NCBI GenBank assembly: GCA_002428445.1
Contig: DIWJ01000024.1
Location: 4,569-68,568, forward strand
Direction: 5' to 3'
From: Syntrophaceae bacterium UBA6109
GTDB taxonomy: Bacteria > Desulfobacterota > Syntrophia > Syntrophales > UBA6109
Length of the DNA stretch: 64,000 bases
Below are positions 32,009 to 40,595 of this stretch, piece by piece. Under the pieces are notes generated by a model that saw only the letters and a program-made list of their open reading frames with translations, was not told where the DNA came from and did no database searches. The translations under genes and the position numbers were made by a program. The number at the start of each line of letters is the position of its first letter. Within the stretch, counting starts at the first letter, position 1.

Positions 32009-34300
32009 CTATTTGAACAGGTTGCGGAAAAATTCCCCGATGCCCCGCATTCCCTTGCGTAGGGTGTCCACGACGGCGTTCACGGGATGGAGGGGGCAGG
32101 TCTCCTTCGGCGCCGTTCCGGCAAGGTAGGCCTCGCGCAACTCCTCGGGGCATTCGCTCGTGGCGAGACAGCCGGACGCGGGGTCGATCACGGCGGTTTC
32201 GATGCCTTCCGGCGGAATCATGGCGGCCGGTCCGGCCTGAGGGTAGAGCGCCCGCAGGAACCGCGCCCAGATGTGGAACGCGCCCTGCGCTCCGGTCAGC
32301 CCCGTATCGGCGCCGGAGTCGTATCCCACCCATACGGCGCAGACCACATCCGGGGTGAATCCCACAAACCAGGAGTCCCGGTTGCCGTTCGTCGTCCCCG
32401 TTTTTCCCGATGCCGGGAAGGAAATCCCCAGCGACTTTGCAGATTTCGCCGTCCCTCGCTCCAGAACGCCCTCCAGCGCGTATGCCGTGAGGTAGGCCGC
32501 CCTCGGGTCGAATGCCTGCTGCCGCTGAAGCTTCCTGGCCGCGATGATTTCTCCGTCGGACGCCGTCACGGAGAAAAGGGGAAAGGGTGCGTAACGGACG
32601 CCTCCCGAGGCGATCGTCGTGTAGGCATAGGCGAGTTCCAGGGGGGTCACTTCGAAGCTCCCCAGCGCCATCGACGGCACTTCCTTGAGGGGGCTCGTGA
32701 TGCCGGCAGCGCGGGCCGCCTTGAGTACTTCATTCAGCCCGACGTCGATTGCCAGCCGGACGGTTGCCGTGTTGACGGAGTCCTCGATGGTCCTGCGGAC
32801 CGTGATGTTTCCGTAGGCCTTTCCTTCGTAATTTGCCGGAGTCCACCTTCCCTCCGGAGTCGGGACGGACACCGGCTCGCCGGACACCATCGTCGAGAGC
32901 GTCTTGTCCGTCTTGCCCTGCACCGACGAGGAAAGCGCCGCGAGGAGGACGAAAGGTTTGAAGGCGCTTCCCGGCTGCCGCTGCGCGTCCACGGCCCTGT
33001 TGAACTGGGTCTGCTCGTAGGACCTGCCGCCGACCATGGCGGTCATCGCCCCGTTCGACGGATCCACGGCGACCAGCGCCGCCTGCAGCGGCTCGCCGGC
33101 GGGGAGTGCGGCCTTCCCGATCTCCTCGATTCCCCGGGCGACGGCCTCCTCGGCGGCTGCCTGCTGGATGGGGTCGATGGTCGTATGGTAGCGGAATCCC
33201 GTACGGTAGAGTTTTTCGCCCCCGAACTCCTCCGCGGTGATCCGCTGGAGGTAGTCCACGAGGTAGGGGGCTACGTGGACCGGTGCGCTGCGGGGCCGGA
33301 CCCGCACCGGCGCATTCGCTGCGCGACGGAATTCGTCCTCACCGATCATCTTCAGCAGGCGCATTCGTGCCAGGACGGCGTCGCGCCGTTCCTGCAGAGC
33401 CCTGTGGTTCCGCAGGTAGGCGTACCGCCTCGGGGCGCGGATGATCCCGGCAAGCAGCGCCGACTCCTCGAGGGAAAGGTCCTTCGCCGGTTTCGAGAAA
33501 TAGAATCCTGCCGCCTCTTCGATTCCGTAAATGCCCCGGAGGCCCTCCTGCCCGAAGTAGATCTTGTTCAGATACATTTCGAGGATCTGCCGCTTCGAGA
33601 ATCGCATCTCAAGAATCAGAGCGAGTTCAGCCTCGCGCACTTTGCGCCAGAGGGTCTTTTTCGGGGAGAGAAAGAAATTCTTCGCGAGCTGCTGGGTGAT
33701 GGTGGAGCCGCCCTGGGCGAAGCGCCATTGCCTGAGATTGGTCAAGAGCGCCCGGCCGACGGCCAGGAAGTCGATCCCGATGTGGGAGTAGAAACGGGCG
33801 TCTTCGGACGCGATCACCGCATTCTGCAGCAGGGGGGAAATGGCGGAGAGGGGAACCGGACGCCGGAATTCCATCTTCGGGCCCATGATGCGGGCGATCT
33901 CTTCGGGTTCGAGGCGGATGGAGTCCAGCTGCCTGCCGGCGGAGGAAACCAGCGACATGGCGCGCCCGTCGACGATTTCGATCTCCACCGGACCGCTTCC
34001 ACCGGCCGGTTTCTCGCCTTCTTCGCCGCGGAGAAATATCCGGAGTCTTGTCTGTCCTTCGGAATAGGTTCCCGGTGCGGATGGCTTTCCGGAGACTTTT
34101 CTGTAGGAGAGCCTGCGGAGCCTTTCGGTGAGGCGGAGATTCCCGAGATGATCGCCTCTGCGGATTTCCGCGGCGCGTCCGTAGAGGATGGAGGGAGCTT
34201 CCCAGGCGTCTCCGGCAACCCCGCGGCCGACCTTGTAGTGCAGGTAGCCGATGTGGAGCAGCAGGAGCAGTCCGAGGGACAGAAGAAGATATTTTCGAAT
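32009..34300 (-). CDS. bifunctional penicillin-binding protein 1b type (transglycosylase/transpeptidase)
   Basis: About 763 residues if read from ATT 34,300. After a three-residue basic tail comes one transmembrane helix, then a UB2H-like region (PSILYGRAAEIRRGDHLG...RKVSGKPSAPGTYSEG). The GT51 domain follows (ASEDARFYSHIGID, GGSTITQQLAKN) and then the transpeptidase domain with QPGSAFKPF, SVN and KTGTT motifs. From the first in-frame GTG (33,988) the protein would lose its membrane anchor and UB2H. The 312 bases between have no stop, and AAGGA lies 7 bases before ATT; CTG is the codon before it. It builds and cross-links peptidoglycan in the inner membrane. Confidence 0.85.
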   Translation of the reverse strand: MRKYLLLSLGLLLLLHIGYLHYKVGRGVAGDAWEAPSILYGRAAEIRRGDHLGNLRLTERLRRLSYRKVSGKPSAPGTYSEGQTRLRIFLRGEEGEKPAGGSGPVEIEIVDGRAMSLVSSAGRQLDSIRLEPEEIARIMGPKMEFRRPVPLSAISPLLQNAVIASEDARFYSHIGIDFLAVGRALLTNLRQWRFAQGGSTITQQLAKNFFLSPKKTLWRKVREAELALILEMRFSKRQILEMYLNKIYFGQEGLRGIYGIEEAAGFYFSKPAKDLSLEESALLAGIIRAPRRYAYLRNHRALQERRDAVLARMRLLKMIGEDEFRRAANAPVRVRPRSAPVHVAPYLVDYLQRITAEEFGGEKLYRTGFRYHTTIDPIQQAAAEEAVARGIEEIGKAALPAGEPLQAALVAVDPSNGAMTAMVGGRSYEQTQFNRAVDAQRQPGSAFKPFVLLAALSSSVQGKTDKTLSTMVSGEPVSVPTPEGRWTPANYEGKAYGNITVRRTIEDSVNTATVRLAIDVGLNEVLKAARAAGITSPLKEVPSMALGSFEVTPLELAYAYTTIASGGVRYAPFPLFSVTASDGEIIAARKLQRQQAFDPRAAYLTAYALEGVLERGTAKSAKSLGISFPASGKTGTTNGNRDSWFVGFTPDVVCAVWVGYDSGADTGLTGAQGAFHIWARFLRALYPQAGPAAMIPPEGIETAVIDPASGCLATSECPEELREAYLAGTAPKETCPLHPVNAVVDTLRKGMRGIGEFFRNLFK

Positions 34301-34495
34301 CAGAGAGTCCTTCCCGCCGATTTCATGGGGGAGCGCAATCGGCGATCACAATTGTCGGGGAGGGAGTATAGGAAAAGGCAGCCCGCCTGTCAATGAAGGG
34401 GGACATGAAGGGGGAGAACCTCATCCAACCGCATTCAGTTCGACGGATGATCCTTCGACGGTCTCGGAGGCGGGCGGACCGGATCAGGACCAGAC

Positions 34496-35506
34496 TCAGG
34501 ACCAGACCCCTGCGATCGCCGTGCCGCAGGAGGTGCAGCGGCCGTCCTGCAGATGGAGCCTGTTCAGCCCCATGATTCTTCGCTCGACGATCAATTCGCG
34601 GCACTCCGGGCAGTACGTGTTCGTTCCCTCGGGGACGTTGCCGAGGTAGATGAAGCGCAGCCCCGCCTGGCGGCCGATTTCCCTTGCCCGCTTGAGCGTC
34701 TCGATCGGGGTGGCCTGATGATCCTGAAATTCGTAATCCGGGTGAAACCGGCTCAGGTGCCAGGGGATGTCCCTGTCGATCCCGGCAAGAAATGCGGCGA
34801 TCTGCTTCAGCTCCGCTTCCGAATCATTCTCTCCCGGAACCACCAGGGTGGTCACCTCGATCCAGATGCCGAGTTCCTTCATGGCGGCGATCGTGTCCAG
34901 GACGGGCTGGAGGCGTCCCTTGCAGGTCCTCCTGTAGGACTGGTCGCTGAAGCTCTTCAAGTCCACATTGGCGGCGTCAAGACAGGGCCGGATCGTTTCA
35001 AGGGCACGGCGGGTCATATAGCCGTTGGTGACGAAGACATTGCAGAGGCCCGCCCTCTTTGCGAGAAGGGCCGTGTCGTAGGCGTACTCGAAGAAAATGG
35101 TGGGCTCCGTGTAGGTATAGGAAATGCTCCGGCAACCGCTTCTCCCCGCCTCCTGCACGATGCGTTCGGGCATGGCCTCGCGGCCGGCGTCGACGGCGCC
35201 ATCCTTCACGGAAGCCTGGGAAATCTGCCAGTTCTGGCAGAAGCCGCACTTGAAATTGCAGCCGATGGTCGCGATGGAGAAGGACGAGGACCCCGGCAGG
35301 AAGTGGTAGAGAGGCTTCTTCTCGATGGGGTCGACATTGGCCGCGACCAGTCGGGCATAGGCCATCGTCCGGAGGATGCCGCCGCTGTTCTGCCTTACGC
35401 CGCAGATGCCGAATTCCGAATCGGGAATCCGGCATTCGTGGGCGCACAGATGACACTGCCCGCCCGTTCCCTCCAGCCTTTCCCAGAACATGGCCTCTCT
35501 AATCAT
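34496..35506 (-). CDS. amrS: AmmeMemoRadiSam system radical SAM enzyme
   Basis: 336-residue radical SAM enzyme with the cluster motif CNFKCGFC (Cys83, 87, 90). An N-terminal Cys-rich part (CHLCAHECRIPDSEFGICGVR) and SYTYTEPTIFFEYAYD resemble PflA-like AmrS proteins. A C-terminal CPEC...CTSC pair may bind a second metal. The companion AmmeMemo (MEMO1/AMMECR1) genes are not in the window. Its start overlaps the phosphoribosyltransferase gene by 8 bases. A 12-base tandem repeat (TCAGGACCAGAC twice, 34,484-34,507) spans the stop codon. Substrate unknown. Confidence 0.85.
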   Translation of the reverse strand: MIREAMFWERLEGTGGQCHLCAHECRIPDSEFGICGVRQNSGGILRTMAYARLVAANVDPIEKKPLYHFLPGSSSFSIATIGCNFKCGFCQNWQISQASVKDGAVDAGREAMPERIVQEAGRSGCRSISYTYTEPTIFFEYAYDTALLAKRAGLCNVFVTNGYMTRRALETIRPCLDAANVDLKSFSDQSYRRTCKGRLQPVLDTIAAMKELGIWIEVTTLVVPGENDSEAELKQIAAFLAGIDRDIPWHLSRFHPDYEFQDHQATPIETLKRAREIGRQAGLRFIYLGNVPEGTNTYCPECRELIVERRIMGLNRLHLQDGRCTSCGTAIAGVWS

Positions 35507-36176
35507 CGCCGCGACCTCCGGAATCTTCTGTGTACCTTTCCAGTTCCTTCAGGACCTCTTCGTCTGTCGGATCATGCCAGTGTTCGTAGAAAGAGGCAAC
35601 GGCGAAAGGGTAGTGGGGTGAAACGACGGCGGCGACCACTTCGTCGGCAACCGCTTTGAGCGACTCCGCTGCGCCCAGGGAAGCAACCGGCGCCGCCGCG
35701 ATCACCCTTGCTGCGCCGCGCTGACGTATCGATTGGACGGCCGCCATCATCGTATAGCCGGAAGCCAGCCCGTCATCGACGACGATGGCCGTTCTCCCTT
35801 CCACGGGCGAGGCCGGGAGGATCGACCGGAATACCGATTGGCGCCGCCGGATCTCAGCCCTCACCGCTTCGGCGTGCCGCTCGATCTGCTGTCCGGTGAG
35901 ACGCAGGCGCTGCACCAGCGGCGTATTGAGGACGATGGCGCCGTCTTCGGCGACGGCGCCGTAACCGGCCTCCGGATCGGAAGGGATCGGTATCTTGCGC
36001 GAGACGATGATATCGAGCGGGATGCCGAGCGTCCTGGCCACCACGGCGGCGACCGGTACGCCGCCGCGCGGGACGGCGAGAACGACGGCATCGCCGACCG
36101 GATAGCGCCTCAGGCGCTCAGCGAGGATCGTGCCGGCGTCGAAACGATCGCGAAAAGGAGGGGTCGTGAAAGGCAT
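35499..36176 (-). CDS. phosphoribosyltransferase family protein
   Basis: 225 residues. The PRPP-loop equivalent reads AIVVDDGLASGYTM, where canonical enzymes have DD(G/T)-x-x-T/SG; AVPRGGVPVAA is the usual N-terminal strand-loop. It resembles the family of predicted phosphoribosyltransferases often linked to hydrolases. The substrate is unknown. ATG 36,176 with AAGGA 6 bases upstream is preferred to 36,209. It overlaps amrS by 8 bases. Confidence 0.8.
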   Translation of the reverse strand: MPFTTPPFRDRFDAGTILAERLRRYPVGDAVVLAVPRGGVPVAAVVARTLGIPLDIIVSRKIPIPSDPEAGYGAVAEDGAIVLNTPLVQRLRLTGQQIERHAEAVRAEIRRRQSVFRSILPASPVEGRTAIVVDDGLASGYTMMAAVQSIRQRGAARVIAAAPVASLGAAESLKAVADEVVAAVVSPHYPFAVASFYEHWHDPTDEEVLKELERYTEDSGGRGDD

Positions 36177-36215
36177 CGCAAGTCCTTGGGGGGAGGGGCG
36201 GCTTGTCACCGCTCT

Positions 36216-36431
36216 TCAGTCGGGCATCTTTTTCGGCCCGGGCCAGCTTTGGAAAGCGCGGATCTCCTGGTCCACATCCTTGGCCAGCGGGCGCTTATGG
36301 GACTCCGCCAGCAACTGGTACATCTGGATGACCGTTGCCGCGAGGGCATCCTGGGCCCGGAGAACAAACACAGGTTCCTGAGGGGCGATCTTCGGAATGT
36401 CCAGTTTACCGTACTTGCCTGACAGTGCCAT
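36216..36431 (-). CDS. small hypothetical protein in the oxidoreductase operon
   Basis: 71 residues, MALSGKYGKLDIPKIAPQEPVFVLRAQDALAATV..., with no signal peptide, Cys or membrane segment. AAGGAGG lies 7 bases before the ATG, a near-perfect ribosome site. It sits between the 2-oxoacid oxidoreductase genes and the phosphoribosyltransferase gene on the same strand. Family not recognised. Confidence 0.75.
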   Translation of the reverse strand: MALSGKYGKLDIPKIAPQEPVFVLRAQDALAATVIQMYQLLAESHKRPLAKDVDQEIRAFQSWPGPKKMPD

Positions 36432-36512
36432 GGCAGACCTCCTTCTGTGACGGTTCTTTTTCCGCCTCCGGTGGATGGTGTCATCGCCGAGAAAGGACAG
36501 TGTTCTCGCCTG

Positions 36513-37364
36513 TTACACGCTCCTGCTCAAGAACTCCTTGATGCTCTCATCGTTCATTCGGCGCTCGAATGGGGAAGGCGGAAAGGCCTCTTCGAAAGTC
36601 GCTGTTTCTGTCCGGTGCAGGATTCCCAATGCGATGCGCGCGTCGGAGTTGTAGTCCCATTCCCTGATCCTGGCCAGCGCGGCCGTCCGGTCACGGGGGT
36701 TATGGTCCTGCAGGTCATAAACCTTTTGTGCATAGTATTCGTAGAGGTTGTTGTACGTCGCGCAAACCTGCAGCACATCGACAAGTGCGAATCCGTTGTG
36801 CAGGATGGCTTCCCGAAACAGGTGGACCAGTTGCGCCAGGCCCCGCGACGTGCCGCGGGCCAGAAAGGATGCCCCGGCGGCAAGCATAAGCTCCAGCGGA
36901 TTGATTGGAGCCTCGATGCTGCCCAGGGGTGTCGACCGGCCCTTGAAGCCGGTCGGCGACGTCGGGCTGTACTGAAAGGCCGTGAGGCTGTAAACGCGGT
37001 TGTTATGGACGACGACGGTGATATCGACATTTCTCTTCGCGGCGAAAACGAGGTGTTCGAGACCTTCCCCGTAGGCGTCGCCATCGCCGCAGAAGCAAAT
37101 CACCTTCAGCGCCGGGTTCGCAATCTTGATTCCCTCCGCAACGGGGACGGCCCGGCCGTGAATGGCATAGAAGCTGTTGACGTCGAGATAGTCGACGATT
37201 TTTCCGTGACACCCGATCCCGGAGACGATCACGACATTCTCCGGCGGGAGCGTCCCGTCCGTCAGATCCTTCAAGACCGTTTTCATGCCGTTGAGGATCG
37301 CAAAATTGCCGCATCCCGGACACCAGGTATTCGGGGCATAGGTCCCCAGCGCGGTCTCGCTCAT
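36513..37364 (-). CDS. 2-oxoacid:ferredoxin oxidoreductase subunit beta
   Basis: 283 residues. The TPP-binding beta subunit has WCPGCGNFAIL and GIGCHGKIVDYLD (cluster-binding Cys pattern) and the TPP motif GDGDAYGEGLEHLVFAAKRNVDITVVVHNN. It makes acyl-CoA, CO2 and reduced ferredoxin from a 2-oxoacid, probably 2-oxoglutarate or a branched-chain oxoacid. ATG 37,364 overlaps the alpha stop by four bases, so subunits are coupled. No separate ferredoxin or delta gene is adjacent. Confidence 0.9.
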   Translation of the reverse strand: MSETALGTYAPNTWCPGCGNFAILNGMKTVLKDLTDGTLPPENVVIVSGIGCHGKIVDYLDVNSFYAIHGRAVPVAEGIKIANPALKVICFCGDGDAYGEGLEHLVFAAKRNVDITVVVHNNRVYSLTAFQYSPTSPTGFKGRSTPLGSIEAPINPLELMLAAGASFLARGTSRGLAQLVHLFREAILHNGFALVDVLQVCATYNNLYEYYAQKVYDLQDHNPRDRTAALARIREWDYNSDARIALGILHRTETATFEEAFPPSPFERRMNDESIKEFLSRSV

Positions 37365-39034
37365 TTCATCGCCTCCATGACCCTTGTCTCCAGTTCGTCG
37401 AGGGCGAAGGGTCGTCCGTCGTATTTGAGGATCATCCTGTCCACGCCGATCCCGTACGCGGCGACCAGTCTCGCGAGCTGTCCCGTCGCATTGTTTTCGA
37501 CGGCCACCAGTTTCGTGACGCCGGCGAGGGCCCTCCTGAGCGCCGCATCCGGAAAAGGTGAAAGCACGATCGGTTGCACCACTCTCACTCCCAGCTTTTG
37601 CGCCGCTTCCACGCAGACGCCCTTGTTCGAACCCCAGCAGAGGAGGGCAGTCGAAGCGCTCTGATCGCCATAGACGCCTACGGTAAGGAGTCCCCCGAGT
37701 TCCTCGATAAGAGGCTTGCCTTTGCGCAGTCGCTTGTCCTGCATCTTCACGGTAAGGCGCGGATCCTCGGTGGTAATGCCGTATTCGTCGTGTTCGTAAC
37801 TGTTCGCCTTGATGACGGCGCCTTTCTGCGGGACAAAGGCCAGCGGGGAAATCCCGGTCTCTGCATCTTCGTAACGCCTGTAGCCTTGCCTGCCATCCCA
37901 TGCGGAGGGCGGTTCATCGGCCATGTCGCCTGCAGACGCGAGGTCGAAATTACCCATGCCTTCGTTGAGATTCTTGTCCGTGAGGAGGATGGCCGGGATC
38001 TGGTACTTCCACGCCAGATTCAGAGCCCGGGCGGACCAGGAGTAGGACTCCTCCAGATCGCCGGGTGCTACGACCAGACGGACAAATTCACCCTGGCCCG
38101 CATGCAGGGCAAAATGCAGGTCCGTCTGGCCGGAGTAGGTCGGCAATCCGGTGCTGGGTCCGGGTCGCTGCCCGAGGACGATGACAACGGGGATCTCGCT
38201 CATTCCGGCAAGACTCAGTCCTTCCGTCATCAGGCAGAATCCGCCTCCCGACGTTCCGACCGCGACTTTCTGCCCTGCGTAGGCAAATCCGATCGCCATC
38301 AGGATCACGCCCAGTTCGCTTTCGGGATGGATCACTTTCAGGCCGAAATGTTGCGCCTCTTCGGCGAGGAAATGCAGAAGGGGCGTGGTGGGCGTCATGG
38401 GATAGGCCACGTAATTTCGAAGACCGCCCTTGACGAGCCCCAGACCGATCGCCTGGCTTCCGGAAATCAACGGCAGCCGTTCCGCCGGCGGCGGCGCCAT
38501 GGCGCTGACCGTTGAGGTCGCATCGAACCCTCGCTTTGCGATCTTCAGGTTCAAGTCGGCGTCCTTCGCGAAATTTTCCCGAAGGACCCCTTCCAGGAGT
38601 TCGATCGGGATCCCGATCGCCTTGGCAAAAGCACCGATCATGCAGGTATTGCGCATGACCTCCCGGGCATTTTCTTCTTTAAGGATCTTGCCGATGGGCA
38701 GATCCATCCGCTGGACGCCGGCGGGAAGATCGGGCTCCTTGACGGCGTCGGAATCGCAGATGACGAGGGCGCCGGGAGACAGGCGTGCTCGGTGAAGATC
38801 CATCGTGTCGCCGTTGAGGGCGAGAAGGAAATCGACCTTGTCCCGATGTGCTGCGATTTTGGCGTGCGCGGCCCTGACGATGGAGAAGGTATGGCCTCCC
38901 CGGATGAGGGAAGGGTAGTCACGGTAGATATAAATGCGGTAGCCGCGCCTGTTCAGCAGATGGCCCAGCATCGACGTGGACCGGTCAATGCCGTAGCCGG
39001 CTTTGCCGCCCATCAGAACGGAAAAATCCTTCAT
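37361..39034 (-). CDS. 2-oxoacid:acceptor oxidoreductase, fused gamma-alpha subunit
   Basis: 557 residues. The first ~190 form the gamma domain (MGGKAGYGIDRS, SLIRGGHTFSIVRA) and the rest the alpha pyrimidine-binding domain (YPMTPTTPLLHFL, ESELGVILMAIG, GTSGGGFCLMTEGLS). This gamma-alpha fusion is typical of KorA-like enzymes. ATG 39,034 with GGAGGCAAGG upstream is the start; the frame is open further but without conserved sequence. It starts 10 bases after the NADH dehydrogenase gene. Confidence 0.9.
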   Translation of the reverse strand: MKDFSVLMGGKAGYGIDRSTSMLGHLLNRRGYRIYIYRDYPSLIRGGHTFSIVRAAHAKIAAHRDKVDFLLALNGDTMDLHRARLSPGALVICDSDAVKEPDLPAGVQRMDLPIGKILKEENAREVMRNTCMIGAFAKAIGIPIELLEGVLRENFAKDADLNLKIAKRGFDATSTVSAMAPPPAERLPLISGSQAIGLGLVKGGLRNYVAYPMTPTTPLLHFLAEEAQHFGLKVIHPESELGVILMAIGFAYAGQKVAVGTSGGGFCLMTEGLSLAGMSEIPVVIVLGQRPGPSTGLPTYSGQTDLHFALHAGQGEFVRLVVAPGDLEESYSWSARALNLAWKYQIPAILLTDKNLNEGMGNFDLASAGDMADEPPSAWDGRQGYRRYEDAETGISPLAFVPQKGAVIKANSYEHDEYGITTEDPRLTVKMQDKRLRKGKPLIEELGGLLTVGVYGDQSASTALLCWGSNKGVCVEAAQKLGVRVVQPIVLSPFPDAALRRALAGVTKLVAVENNATGQLARLVAAYGIGVDRMILKYDGRPFALDELETRVMEAMK

Positions 39035-39044
39035 CCTTGCCTCC

Positions 39045-40427
39045 TCAGCCGCCGGCGGGTTTCGGACGGCCGTCGGAAAAGTCTTGCGGTGCGGGACAGA
39101 AATTGTTTCGTTCTCCGGGCCAGTCACCCGCCTTGGCAGTCTCTGCCGTGCAGGCCGACGATTTTGCGCCGGGGGGCATTTCGGACGGGAAGACGAAGCG
39201 CACGGCCCGTTCGTAGAGCAGGTAGTCCCATGCCCAATTGATGAGAACCATGATCCGGTTCCGGAAACCGATCAGATTGAAGAGATGGATGACCAGCCAG
39301 AGAATCCACGCAAAAAGGCCGGTGTATATCCTGGATCCGATGGCTGCCGCGGCGGCGTTGCGGCCGATGGCGATCATCATCCCACGATCATGAAAGACAA
39401 AGGGCTGGAGCGATTCTCCTTTGATCTGCCGCACGATGTTGCCCGCCGCGGCGACTGCGGATTGGATCGCCACCTGCGCCACCATGGGGAGCGCGCGTTC
39501 CTGATCCTTGATGGAGGCCAGGTCTCCGACAACATAGGTCTCCGGGTGGCCGGGCGCCTGCAGGGTCGGCAGGACGGGGACTCGCCCGTCGGGCTCCGTG
39601 GGGAGGCCTGAAAGTGCGGCAATCGGTTCGCCGCGCACGCCGGCCGTCCAGACGACGGTGCGGGAGGGGATCTCGCTGCCGTCCTGCAACCGCAGTCCAT
39701 TCGGCGTCACTTCCAGGGCCTTGGCGTCGGACCGCACCTCGACGCCCATCTTCTTGAGTCTTCGCGCCGTATAGTCGCACACCGTTCCCGGCATGTGGGC
39801 GACGAGCCTGTCGGCAGCCTCGAGAAGAACGATGCGAACGGTACGAAAATCGACCGTCCGGTAGTCGCGGGTGAGTGGGCCGTGGACCAGTTCGCTCAGG
39901 GCTCCCGCATACTCCACGCCCGTGGCGCCTCCGCCGACGATGACGAAGGTGAGGACGCCCTTGCGCCTGCCGCTTTCAGGGTCGCGGGCCGCCTTCTCGA
40001 AGCAGCAGATGATATGGTTCTTCAGGATGACCGCCTCTTCCAGCGTCTTCAGATTGTAGGCGTGGGATTCCGCCCCCGGGACTCCGAGGGTGTGCGTGAT
40101 GCTTCCCGCGGCCAGTATCAGGTAATCATAGGGAATCGGCTTGCCGTCCGTGAGGATCGATTTTCTTTCAAAGTCGATTTTCTTGACGTCGGCAAGGGCA
40201 AAGGTGACGTTCGGACAACCCCAGAAGATGCTTCGCACGGGATAGGCGATGTCCTCGGGCTCCAGTTCGGCTGCGGCCACCTGGTAGAGAAGGGCGAGAA
40301 AGGTGTGATAGTTGTTCCTGTCGACGAGGAGTACATCGGCCCATTCCTTCGCCAGGCCGCGAGCGGCCCACAGACCGCCGAAGCCCGCGCCGATAATCAC
40401 GACTTTCGGCTTCCTCATCCGGTTCAT
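39045..40427 (-). CDS. type II NADH dehydrogenase-like FAD oxidoreductase
   Basis: 460 residues from ATG 40,427 (40,418 is also possible). It has two Rossmann motifs, VIIGAGFGGLWAARGL and VIVGGGATGVEYAGAL, NNYHTFLALLYQVA, and VVGDLA near the FAD. The C-terminal amphipathic stretch (IYTGLFAWILWLVIHLFNLIGF) resembles the membrane-attachment segment of NDH-2. It oxidises NADH and reduces quinone or another acceptor. It heads a minus-strand operon with the 2-oxoacid oxidoreductase. Confidence 0.87.
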   Translation of the reverse strand: MNRMRKPKVVIIGAGFGGLWAARGLAKEWADVLLVDRNNYHTFLALLYQVAAAELEPEDIAYPVRSIFWGCPNVTFALADVKKIDFERKSILTDGKPIPYDYLILAAGSITHTLGVPGAESHAYNLKTLEEAVILKNHIICCFEKAARDPESGRRKGVLTFVIVGGGATGVEYAGALSELVHGPLTRDYRTVDFRTVRIVLLEAADRLVAHMPGTVCDYTARRLKKMGVEVRSDAKALEVTPNGLRLQDGSEIPSRTVVWTAGVRGEPIAALSGLPTEPDGRVPVLPTLQAPGHPETYVVGDLASIKDQERALPMVAQVAIQSAVAAAGNIVRQIKGESLQPFVFHDRGMMIAIGRNAAAAAIGSRIYTGLFAWILWLVIHLFNLIGFRNRIMVLINWAWDYLLYERAVRFVFPSEMPPGAKSSACTAETAKAGDWPGERNNFCPAPQDFSDGRPKPAGG

Positions 40428-40473
40428 AGTTTTTTGAGTTCGCCAGGTTCCGTGAACGCAAAACGCGCAGGAA

Positions 40474-40504
40474 CCCGTCTTTGCCTCCTGCGCGCCCCAT
40501 AAAA
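40474..40504. repeat. 9-bp inverted repeat between ndh and mscS
   Basis: CGCGCAGGA (40,474-40,482) and TCCTGCGCG (40,496-40,504) are perfect inverted arms with a 13-base loop in the divergent promoter region. It could be an operator or an RNA hairpin at the 5' end of the ndh transcript. There is no T-run. Confidence 0.4.
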
Positions 40505-40595
40505 TTAGCCTATGCATGAGAAAGAAGTTGTCAAGGTCCCGGGCAATCCGTTACAATCGCGCCACCGGAAATACCTGCAACAGGGGTGGAATGAC

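Noticed and set aside
34300..34326. Frameshift explanation for the missing PBP start (ATG at 34,326 in another frame)
   Set aside because: That ATG has no ribosome site and meets TGA after eight codons. The AUU frame already gives a perfect membrane helix without any indel, so an unusual start is simpler.
32087..34396. 769-codon open frame antisense to the PBP gene
   Set aside because: A shadow frame; the minus strand holds intact transglycosylase and transpeptidase motifs.
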